Positions 1 to 5,844 of a stretch of 7,915 nucleotides of DNA are shown in pieces. Position 1 is the stretch's first letter, and each line of letters begins with the position of its first letter. The notes below the pieces were generated by a model. That model did no database searches. It was not told the DNA's origin and was given only the letters and a program-made list of their open reading frames with translations. Source of the stretch: Actinomycetes bacterium (GTDB lineage: Bacteria > Actinomycetota > Actinomycetes > Propionibacteriales > Propionibacteriaceae); contig JAJYQH010000162.1 of assembly GCA_021794705.1 (NCBI GenBank), positions 1 to 7,915 on the forward strand. The letters run 5' to 3'. The translations under genes and the position numbers were made by a program.

Positions 1-1
1 C

Positions 2-730
2 ATCGGGCGCGCCTTCGCCGCCGAGCTCGCCGCGCGCGGTCACGACCTCGTGCTCACCGCCCGGCGCGAGGACGAGCTGCGGGCGACCGCCGACATCATC
101 GGGGCGCACGGCGTCCGCACAGAGCTGATCCCGGCCGACCTCTCCGACCCCGCCGGACGCCGGCACCTGCTCGACGAGCTGCGTGCCCGCGACCTCACGA
201 TCTCGATGCTCGTGAACAACGCCGGATTCGGGTCCATCGGCCGCTTCGCCGAGCTGGACGCCGACCGGCTCGCCGACGAGGTGGAACTCGACGTCCAGAC
301 CGTCGTCCAGTTGAGCCGCGCCCTGCTCCCCGCGATGCTGGACGCCGGCCACGGCAGCATCGTCAACGTCGCCTCGACCGCCGCCTTCCAGCCGCTGCCG
401 ACCATGGCCGTCTACGCCGCGGCCAAGGCGTTCGTCCTGAGCTTCTCCCAGGCGCTGTGGGACGAGGTGCGCCACCAGGGCGTCCGGGTGATCGCGGTGT
501 GCCCCGGCCCCACCGACACCGACTTCTTCGTCCGGGCGGGCGACGACGACGTGCTCACCGGACGCCGCACTCCCCAGCAGGTCGCGCTCACCTGCCTCGA
601 GGCGCTCGACAAAGGCCGGCCCTACGTGGTGGACGGGCTGCTCAACACGCTGCAGGCCGAGGTGGCCAAGCGGACGCCGGTACGCGTGGCGATCCCGCTG
701 GCCCGGGCCGTGGTCCGTCACCACGACTGA
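2..730 (+). CDS. SDR family NAD(P)-dependent oxidoreductase, 5'-truncated by window edge
   Basis: The reading frame is already open at position 2 and ends at TGA 728-730, giving 242 residues. The first visible residues (IGRAFAAEL) are the end of the TGxxxGIG nucleotide-binding loop, so only about 15 N-terminal residues lie outside the window, and the in-frame GTG at position 50 is internal. Visible SDR signatures, numbered from the first visible residue, are an acidic AADL-like step (PADLSD, 44-49), NNAG at 72-75, catalytic Ser125 in NVAS, the Tyr138-xxx-Lys142 pair in YAAAK, and PGP-T-T at 168-173. The sequence resembles the classical SDRs often annotated as DltE-like or YqjQ-like. The substrate cannot be told from sequence. 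Asp97 seems to sit where many SDRs have the catalytic-tetrad Asn. No other part of the window is linked to it functionally: it is on the opposite strand and converges on the next gene. It is a cytoplasmic soluble enzyme with no membrane segment. Confidence 0.93.
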   Translation: MGRAFAAELAARGHDLVLTARREDELRATADIIGAHGVRTELIPADLSDPAGRRHLLDELRARDLTISMLVNNAGFGSIGRFAELDADRLADEVELDVQTVVQLSRALLPAMLDAGHGSIVNVASTAAFQPLPTMAVYAAAKAFVLSFSQALWDEVRHQGVRVIAVCPGPTDTDFFVRAGDDDVLTGRRTPQQVALTCLEALDKGRPYVVDGLLNTLQAEVAKRTPVRVAIPLARAVVRHHD

Positions 731-740
731 CCGGACCGGG

Positions 741-762
741 CCGGGGTCGGCTCACGACCCGG
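741..762. terminator. possible hairpin at convergent gene ends
   Basis: CCGGGGTCG (741-749) and CGACCCGG (755-762) can pair with one bulged G around a 5-base loop. The loop includes the stop codon of the GerMN/Gmad2 gene and lies 11 bp after the SDR stop. A hairpin between two converging genes could serve as a terminator for both. There is no T-tract on either side, and in DNA this GC-rich such stems arise easily by chance, so this is only a candidate. Confidence 0.25.
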
Positions 763-1678
763 ACGTGCCCACCTTGAACACGACGGTGTCGGTCGTGTCC
801 AGCGCCTGGATCGACGCCTGGTAGTCACCCGCGGGCAGCTGGGCGGTGTAGGTCCACTGCTGCCACGTGCCGTCGTCCGCGCCCAGTTTCACCGTGCCCT
901 GCACCACCGGCGCCCCACTGCTCGCCTGGGTGATCTGCAGCGTCGGCGCCGGGTTGCCGCGGAGGATGTAGCCGGTGAACCGCACCTGGCCCACCGCGAC
1001 GATGTCGGCGCTCTGCGGCTGGTCGATCCACACCGGGCCGAGCGAGGGCTGGTCGTTCCAGAAGCCGGCGGCCCCCGTGTTGCCCAGCACCGGCACCGTC
1101 TGGTTGCCGTCGGACAGGAGCACCACCGGCAGGGGGTCGTGCAGCGAGGAGCGCACGGCGTTGACGGTGTAGTAGATCTGGTAGGCGGCGTCGATGGCCG
1201 TCACCCGGTCGGTGAAGGCGGCGTAGCTCGCCGCCGACAGGTCGACGTAGATCCGGTTGCCCCGAGTGGTGACCGAGTTGACGGTTCCGCCCTTCCACAG
1301 CGACTCGTACTGCGGATCGTTGGGCACGACGTTGAGCACGGCGCTCACCGCCGTGGCCATCGGCCCGCCCTGCGAGGGGAGCGTGCGCAGTTCCCGGTAG
1401 AACAGGTGGCTCTGGGTGCTCACGAAGTACACGGGCAGGCCCACCTGCATCGTGGGCATCGACGGCCCGGCGCTCACGGACGCCGACGAGCCGCTGACCT
1501 GGCCGGTGGCGGTGCCCGCAGGGGTGCCCGAGGGCGAGGTGAGGAAGGGCACGACCACGCCGATCCCGAGTAGCACGGCCGCGGCCAGGAGGAGCCCGCG
1601 CCACCAGCGGCGCCGGTCGGCCTCGGGCGTTGCGGGCTCGTTGTCGGGGTCGTCCTGCCGGGGCGCGTCACCGCTCAT
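752..1678 (-). CDS. membrane-anchored GerMN and Gmad2 domain protein
   Basis: The product has 308 residues from ATG 1678. A charged N-terminal tail (1-27, ending DRRRWWR) is followed by one hydrophobic segment (about 29-46) that should act as a signal anchor. A low-complexity Ser/Gly/Thr/Ala linker (48-76) leads to an extracytoplasmic GerMN-like domain (about 82-200). Its visible landmarks are VYFV, a DPQYESLW stretch, the NRIYVDLS strand and the QIYYTVNAV helix. A Gmad2-type Ig-like domain follows (about 215-304; PVWIDQPQ, GQVRFTGY, W-Q-WTYTAQLPAGDYQ). GerMN was named from Bacillus GerM (sporulation and germination), and related domains occur in actinobacterial envelope proteins such as LpqB. 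No enzymatic residues are recognisable, and the function is unknown. The start is uncertain: ATG 1735 and TTG 1741 are also in frame with no stop before 1766-1768. No strong ribosome-binding site marks any of them. I prefer 1678 because the extra 19 residues look unlike a protein N-terminus. Confidence 0.85.
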   Translation of the reverse strand: MSGDAPRQDDPDNEPATPEADRRRWWRGLLLAAAVLLGIGVVVPFLTSPSGTPAGTATGQVSGSSASVSAGPSMPTMQVGLPVYFVSTQSHLFYRELRTLPSQGGPMATAVSAVLNVVPNDPQYESLWKGGTVNSVTTRGNRIYVDLSAASYAAFTDRVTAIDAAYQIYYTVNAVRSSLHDPLPVVLLSDGNQTVPVLGNTGAAGFWNDQPSLGPVWIDQPQSADIVAVGQVRFTGYILRGNPAPTLQITQASSGAPVVQGTVKLGADDGTWQQWTYTAQLPAGDYQASIQALDTTDTVVFKVGTSGS

Positions 1679-1838
1679 GGCACGCCCCGAACCGCCCGGG
1701 GGACGGGCGTGCGCGGCGTGCAGGTCATGGGTCATGGGCAACTTCGGTGTCGGGGGCGTGCGGCGTCATCGTCGTGGATCTCACGAATGGCGATTCACCG
1801 TTCCTCCCGATGATGCCCCATCTGCTGCCATCGGCGCA

Positions 1839-1870
1839 GGTCGGGGGTCCCCCAGATGGAGGGTCCGACC
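1839..1870 (-). terminator. GC-rich inverted repeat after ccsB, possible operon 3' end structure
   Basis: Read on the minus strand, this begins 15 bases after the ccsB stop. GGTCGG pairs with CCGACC at the outside. Inside, CCTCC pairs with GGGGG (one G-U pair) around an ATCT tetraloop, with a short asymmetric internal loop between the two stems. It contains the 11-bp palindrome GGGGGTCCCCC (1843-1853). A run of six T (1876-1871) comes before the hairpin on the transcribed strand, not after it, so this is not a textbook intrinsic terminator. It could be a tail-less actinobacterial terminator, an RNA-stabilising 3' structure, or a protein-binding site ahead of the GerMN/Gmad2 gene. Confidence 0.4.
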
Positions 1871-1884
1871 AAAAAAGGTGCTTG

Positions 1885-2823
1885 TCAGACGCCCGCGTAA
1901 GAGTGCAGGCCGGTGACGAAGAGGTTGATTCCGATGAAGTTGAACCAGAAGGAGCCCACTCCGACAAGCGCAATGATCGCCGCGTTGCGCCCGCGCCAGC
2001 CCGCGGTCGCACGTGCGTGCAGATAGCCCGCGTAGATGACCCAGGTGATGAGCGCCCACGTCTCCTTGGGATCCCAGCCCCAGAACCGTCCCCACGCGTA
2101 CTCGGCCCAGATGGCGCCGGCGGCGACGGTGAAGGTCCACACCGGGAAGGCGAAGGCGTGCAGCCGGTAGGCGAACGTGTCGATCACCTCGCTGCGCGGC
2201 AGTCGCGCGACGTAGCCGCGGTCCACGGTGCCCTTGCGCTCGGCGCGGGCGCGCAGCAGGTATCCGATCGACGCGAGGCCGCCGACGTTGAGCGCCGCGC
2301 CCGAGATGAGGGCGGCGAGGATGTGGATGAGGAACCAGACCGAGTGCAGCGCCGGCACGAGCGGGCCGACGGACACGTAGAACACGGTGGCGGCGAGCCC
2401 GTCGCCGACCGCGATGAGCGCGGTGATGAAGATGCCGAGCCAGCGCATGCGCCCGCGCAGGGCCCACACGAGGTAGGCGAGCACGGCGAACAGCATCGCC
2501 GAGGTGACGAACTCGTACATGTTGCCCCACGGCGCCCGCTGGGCGGCGATCCCGCGGAACACCACGCCGGCGAGCTGGGCGGCCGCGGCGATGAGGGTCG
2601 CGAACAGCCCCAGCCGGGCGAACATGTCGCTGCGCAGCCGGGCCCCGTCGTGCCCGTCGTCGACGGACGCCGCTCCTCCCCCGGCCCGCACCGGCACCGC
2701 ACGGAGGCTCGCCCACTCGACGGTGTGCGCCAGGAACGCCAGCAGGAACAGCACGGCGGCGGTGACGATCGCCAGGGACGAGAACTGGGCGGAACTCATG
2801 CCGCCGACCTCGAGCACGTTCAC
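1885..2823 (-). CDS. ccsB: System II cytochrome c synthase subunit CcsB/ResC (CcsA-type haem handling protein)
   Basis: The product has 312 residues and is a polytopic membrane protein of the CcsA/ResC family. Together with ResB it moves haem across the membrane and attaches it to CXXCH motifs of apocytochromes c. Visible hallmarks are GNMYEF (100-105) and the tryptophan-rich WWD haem-binding segment (about 239-261, containing WGWDPKETW). Histidines at 160 and 167, 222 and 307 lie in or beside membrane segments, matching the haem-ligand histidines of the family. Hydrophobic segments lie at about 14-34, 71-90, 107-121, 129-150, 162-190, 226-242, 255-269 and 282-304. GTG 2823 is chosen because it overlaps the resB stop as GTGA and has an ideal AGGAGG 7 bases upstream. 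ATG 2799 is possible but less well placed. Its length is close to the usual 310-330 residues. It is the last gene of the operon. Confidence 0.96.
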   Translation of the reverse strand: MNVLEVGGMSSAQFSSLAIVTAAVLFLLAFLAHTVEWASLRAVPVRAGGGAASVDDGHDGARLRSDMFARLGLFATLIAAAAQLAGVVFRGIAAQRAPWGNMYEFVTSAMLFAVLAYLVWALRGRMRWLGIFITALIAVGDGLAATVFYVSVGPLVPALHSVWFLIHILAALISGAALNVGGLASIGYLLRARAERKGTVDRGYVARLPRSEVIDTFAYRLHAFAFPVWTFTVAAGAIWAEYAWGRFWGWDPKETWALITWVIYAGYLHARATAGWRGRNAAIIALVGVGSFWFNFIGINLFVTGLHSYAGV

Positions 2824-4478
2824 TTCTTGGCCTCCTCCTGCGCGCCGGCCGGCGCATCGTCTGCGGACTCGGTGGTGTCAAGGACGCCGGCGTCGCTCGA
2901 CTGGTGTTCTGCCAGCGTCCGGGGCGGCGTGACCGGGTCGGCCCAGCCCCGCGACCGGACCTCGATGCCCTCGGGGTCGGACCCCGTGGCGGCGGCGACG
3001 AGCCCGCGCACGTCGTCGCTGAGACCGGTGCGGGCGTCGGCCCGGTCGAGCCCACCCGCCTCCGCAAGCATCGTGCCATCCGCCTGCCGGAGGAAACGAA
3101 TCCACAACCGGCGTGGACGCATGAACAGGCTGAGGCACAGCCCGAGGACGGCAGCCCCGATCGACCCGACGGTGAGCCACAAGCCCGGGGTGCGGGAGAT
3201 CTGTAGCCCGGCCCAGCGCGACCACCCGTCGAAGCTGATGCTGCCGAGGTGGTTGGGCAGGGTGTAGCTCTGACCGGGCGCGAGCTCGATACGGAGCAGG
3301 TCGTTGCCCTTCTTCACCTGGGTGAGCCCGGTGGTGTTGAGGGTGAAGACGTTCTCCGGGACGCCGCTCGCCGCCGCCGGCGGACCCGACCACACGTTGA
3401 GGAACACCCTCGGGTTGAGGGCATCCGGGAACACCGAGTGCGGGCCCTGCTGGGTGTCGATGACCGCAGTGGGCAGGAAGAAGCCCTGGAACGCGAGCCG
3501 CTGCGGCCGGGCGTCCGGCACCTTGATGACGCCGAGGGACTTGAAGTTCGTGTCGACGGGCTGGAACACGACCGGACCGGAGAAGGCCACGTTGCCCTGG
3601 CCGTCGCGGATGGTGACGTGCACGGCGTACCCGTGGGCGAGCAGGTGCACCTTGGTGCCGTCGATGGTCAGCGGGTGGTTCACCTGCAGGTCGCGGGTGG
3701 TCGTCGACCCGTCGGCGGTCACCTGGACCGTGGCATCGAACTCGCGGGCGGCCCCGGTCTGCACCGGGCCGGTCTCGAACGCGACGAGGAACCGCTTGAG
3801 GATCAGTGTGAAGGGGTTGAGCCGGTCGACGTTCACCATCGGCCCGGCGTGGAAGGCGTCGTACTGGGTGATCGTGTTGCTGAACCCCTCGCCCACGACC
3901 ACCTGACTGGTGCCCTTGTAGCCGTACAGGTTGGTGATCGCGACGCCGACGAGCACGAAGATGGCGCTGATGTGGAACAGCAGGTTGCCGAACTCGCGCA
4001 GGTAGCCGCGCTCGGCGCTGATGCCGGGGACCTCGCCGGCGTCCCGGCGCACCTGCCGGTACCTGTTGCGCCGCAGCCACTCGGTGGCGGCGGCGACGGC
4101 GTCCTCGGACCCGGTGACCGGGTGCGACGCCGACTCGGGCAGCCGGTTCAGCCGGCTCGGCATCCTCGGGGGCGGCGTCCGCAACGCGCGGACGTAGACG
4201 CCGATCCGCGGGAGGATGCAGCCGATGAGGCTGAGGAACAGCAGCAGGTAGACGGCGCTGAACCACGGGGACGTGTACACGTGGTAGAAGCCGAGCGGCT
4301 GGTAGATCCGGTTGAGCAGCGGATGCGCCTTGGCGAAGTCGGACACCCGGATCGGGGTGACGCTCTCCTGGGGGATGAACGAGCCCGGGATCGCGGTGAG
4401 CGCGAGCAGGAACAGCAGCAGCAGCGCCGTGCGCATGCTCGTGATCTGGGTCCAGACCCAGCGCAGCCCCGCGCCCAT
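2820..4478 (-). CDS. resB: cytochrome c biogenesis protein ResB (Ccs1)
   Basis: The product has 552 residues and is the ResB/Ccs1 partner of CcsB in the System II cytochrome c synthase. Hydrophobic segments lie at about 15-32, 71-92, 165-184 and 433-452. The large region between the third and fourth (185-432) is the extracytoplasmic ResB domain. Family-like features are TALLLLFLLA-IPGSFIPQ near the start, FYHVYTSPWF before the second segment, GNLLFH at the start of the third, and PGLWLTVGS entering the fourth. His169 in LLFHI is a plausible haem-linked histidine. After the last segment a hydrophilic tail of about 95 residues (455-552) should be cytoplasmic. ATG 4478 is chosen because it shares one base with the ccdA stop (TGATG) and gives a family-like N-terminus. 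There is no good ribosome-binding site, so translation probably depends on coupling to ccdA. The frame is open far upstream of this start, but that stretch is the antisense-free shadow of ccdA. Confidence 0.96.
   Translation of the reverse strand: MGAGLRWVWTQITSMRTALLLLFLLALTAIPGSFIPQESVTPIRVSDFAKAHPLLNRIYQPLGFYHVYTSPWFSAVYLLLFLSLIGCILPRIGVYVRALRTPPPRMPSRLNRLPESASHPVTGSEDAVAAATEWLRRNRYRQVRRDAGEVPGISAERGYLREFGNLLFHISAIFVLVGVAITNLYGYKGTSQVVVGEGFSNTITQYDAFHAGPMVNVDRLNPFTLILKRFLVAFETGPVQTGAAREFDATVQVTADGSTTTRDLQVNHPLTIDGTKVHLLAHGYAVHVTIRDGQGNVAFSGPVVFQPVDTNFKSLGVIKVPDARPQRLAFQGFFLPTAVIDTQQGPHSVFPDALNPRVFLNVWSGPPAAASGVPENVFTLNTTGLTQVKKGNDLLRIELAPGQSYTLPNHLGSISFDGWSRWAGLQISRTPGLWLTVGSIGAAVLGLCLSLFMRPRRLWIRFLRQADGTMLAEAGGLDRADARTGLSDDVRGLVAAATGSDPEGIEVRSRGWADPVTPPRTLAEHQSSDAGVLDTTESADDAPAGAQEEAKK
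2831..2839 (-). promoter_or_regulatory. ribosome-binding site of ccsB inside the resB 3' end
   Basis: On the minus strand AGGAGGAGG reads from 2839 to 2831, within the last resB codons (the Glu-Glu-Ala-Lys-Lys tail). It leaves 7 bases to GTG 2823. This strong site, with the GTGA overlap, decides the GTG start of ccsB and points to translational coupling with resB. Confidence 0.8.
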
Positions 4479-5278
4479 CAGATCGGCGTCCCGAAGTTGA
4501 CCGCCCACTGGCGCACGACCGCCATGAGGGAGTCCCAGACGCCGGTCATCAGCGCCACTCCGACAACGATCATCAACGCACCTCCGACGCGCTGCACGGC
4601 CAGCTGGTGCCGGCGGATGAACCCGACGGCGCGCCCCATGGCGACCATCGCCTGCCCGGCCACGAGGAACGGCACCCCGAGGCCCAGGGCATAGAAGAAG
4701 GCGAGCAACCCCCCGCGCCCCGCCGACCCCTCGTTGAGGCTGAGCGACAGCACGACCGACAGCGCCGGGCCGATGCACGGCGTCCACCCGACGCCGAAGA
4801 CGACGCCGAGCAGCGGGGCCGCCGCGATGCCGAGCCGGGGCACCCGGTGGATGCGGAACTCGCGCTGCCCGAGCGGGATGATCCCCGCGTACACCAGGCC
4901 GAGGAGCACCGACACCAGCCCGACGACGAGCGAGATCGTGCGCTGGTGGTCGATGAGCGCGGCGCCGACCCGGCCGACGAGCGCCCCGCTGAGCACGAAC
5001 ACCACGGCGAAGCCGAGCACGAACAGTGCGGTGCCCAGCAGGGTGCGGCCCCGGTGGCCGCGTCCCTCCAGCACCTCCGACGCCCCCAGCCCGGTCGCGA
5101 AGGACAGGTAGCCGGGAAGGAGCGGCAGCACGCACGGCGAGAAGAAGCTCACCAGGCCCGCCAGCACGGCGACCGGCACCGCGAGCACCATGCTGCCGCC
5201 GAGCGCGTCCTTGACCCAGCCGGCCACGTCGAGCGGCACCAGCGCGGTGAGAGTCGAGAGGTCGGGCACGGGTGTCAC
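4478..5278 (-). CDS. ccdA: cytochrome c biogenesis thiol:disulfide transporter CcdA
   Basis: The product has 266 residues and is a DsbD/CcdA-family membrane protein. It passes reducing equivalents from cytoplasmic thioredoxin to the extracytoplasmic TlpA/ResA protein encoded just upstream. The two redox cysteines are clear in their usual motifs: Cys49 in SFFSPCVLPLLPGY and Cys168 in GWTPCIGPALS. About six membrane segments can be drawn (near 29-55, 81-105, 113-135, 151-180, 188-213 and 231-256). The size matches actinobacterial CcdA. GTG 5278 overlaps the preceding stop as GTGA and follows GGGGGGAA (5286-5279), a close and imperfect ribosome-binding site. An alternative GTG at 5269 would shorten the protein by three residues and has looser spacing. 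The 4-base overlap, repeated at resB/ccsB, favours 5278. Its stop overlaps the resB start by one base. Confidence 0.96.
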   Translation of the reverse strand: MTPVPDLSTLTALVPLDVAGWVKDALGGSMVLAVPVAVLAGLVSFFSPCVLPLLPGYLSFATGLGASEVLEGRGHRGRTLLGTALFVLGFAVVFVLSGALVGRVGAALIDHQRTISLVVGLVSVLLGLVYAGIIPLGQREFRIHRVPRLGIAAAPLLGVVFGVGWTPCIGPALSVVLSLSLNEGSAGRGGLLAFFYALGLGVPFLVAGQAMVAMGRAVGFIRRHQLAVQRVGGALMIVVGVALMTGVWDSLMAVVRQWAVNFGTPI

Positions 5279-5844
5279 TTCCCCCCGGCCACGTCGGTGA
5301 TCGTGCCGGCGAGGGTCGCCTTGTCGACCTCGCCGATCACCCGGGCGGCGATGCCGCCCTTGGAGTCGATGACCAGGGTGCTGGGGATCGCGGCGGGCGG
5401 GATCTGCGAGAACTTGAGCAGCAGGGCCCCCGACGGGTCGTACAGGCTGGGGTAGGTGATCTTGAACGCCCGGACGAACGCCTTCGCGGGGGCGACATCG
5501 AGGTCGCGGGTGTCGATGCCGACGAACTGGGCGACGTCCTTGGTCTGCTCCGCCACCGCCTGCAACGTGGGGGCCTCGTGCCGGCAGGGGGCACACCACG
5601 ATCCCCACACGTTGATGACGAGCACCTTGCCGGGGAAGTCGGCGGTGCTGAGCGGCCGGCCGTCGATGGTCGTGCCGGACAGCACCGTCGCCTGGTCGCG
5701 GTGTCCGGGGGCGATGCGGGTGTAGCTGCCGTTGCCCACGGCGAACCCGCTCTGCAGGTCGACCCCGGTGCCCGATCCGCACGCGGCCAGCCCGGTGGAC
5801 AGCACCGCGCCGCCCACCAGCCCCAGCACCCCGCGCCGGTTCAT
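5275..5844 (-). CDS. TlpA/ResA-like thioredoxin lipoprotein, possible independent start within the fused frame
   Basis: From ATG 5844 the frame encodes 189 residues that look like a complete lipoprotein. They comprise a twin-arginine n-region (MNRRGVLG), a hydrophobic core, a lipobox ending LAAC with Cys22, and a thioredoxin domain with WCAPC at 83-87 and a cis-Pro region near 149-156. Proteins of this family reduce the haem-binding cysteines of apocytochrome c on the outer face of the membrane and are recharged by CcdA, the next gene. The evidence for separate initiation is the signal peptide and the separate gene in relatives. The evidence against is the lack of an upstream stop and of a well-placed ribosome-binding site: GAGGGG at 5868-5863 is 18 bases away. 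GTG 5850 (two residues earlier) is an alternative start. This entry and the 428-residue entry describe the same DNA and are competing readings. Confidence 0.5.
   Translation of the reverse strand: MNRRGVLGLVGGAVLSTGLAACGSGTGVDLQSGFAVGNGSYTRIAPGHRDQATVLSGTTIDGRPLSTADFPGKVLVINVWGSWCAPCRHEAPTLQAVAEQTKDVAQFVGIDTRDLDVAPAKAFVRAFKITYPSLYDPSGALLLKFSQIPPAAIPSTLVIDSKGGIAARVIGEVDKATLAGTITDVAGGK

Noticed and set aside
1781..1798. Five-codon GTG frame (MNRHS) ahead of the GerMN gene as a leader peptide
   Set aside because: The GGAGGA upstream is too close to the GTG for normal initiation, and nothing resembles an attenuator.
1871..1876. Six-T run on the minus strand as the U-tract of a ccsB terminator
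   Set aside because: No stable stem can be drawn immediately upstream of it. The stable hairpin is downstream, so the standard order is reversed.
1630..3267. Long plus-strand open frame (545 codons) opposite ccsB and the end of resB
   Set aside because: It lies antisense to clearly recognised genes, is dominated by Arg, Gly, Pro, His and Glu without any family motif, and is the usual by-product of G/C wobble preference on the other strand.
3249..4694. Long plus-strand open frame (481 codons) opposite resB and part of ccdA
   Set aside because: Same reason: low-complexity Val/Gly/Asp/Arg/His composition, antisense to a full-length ResB with all family features.
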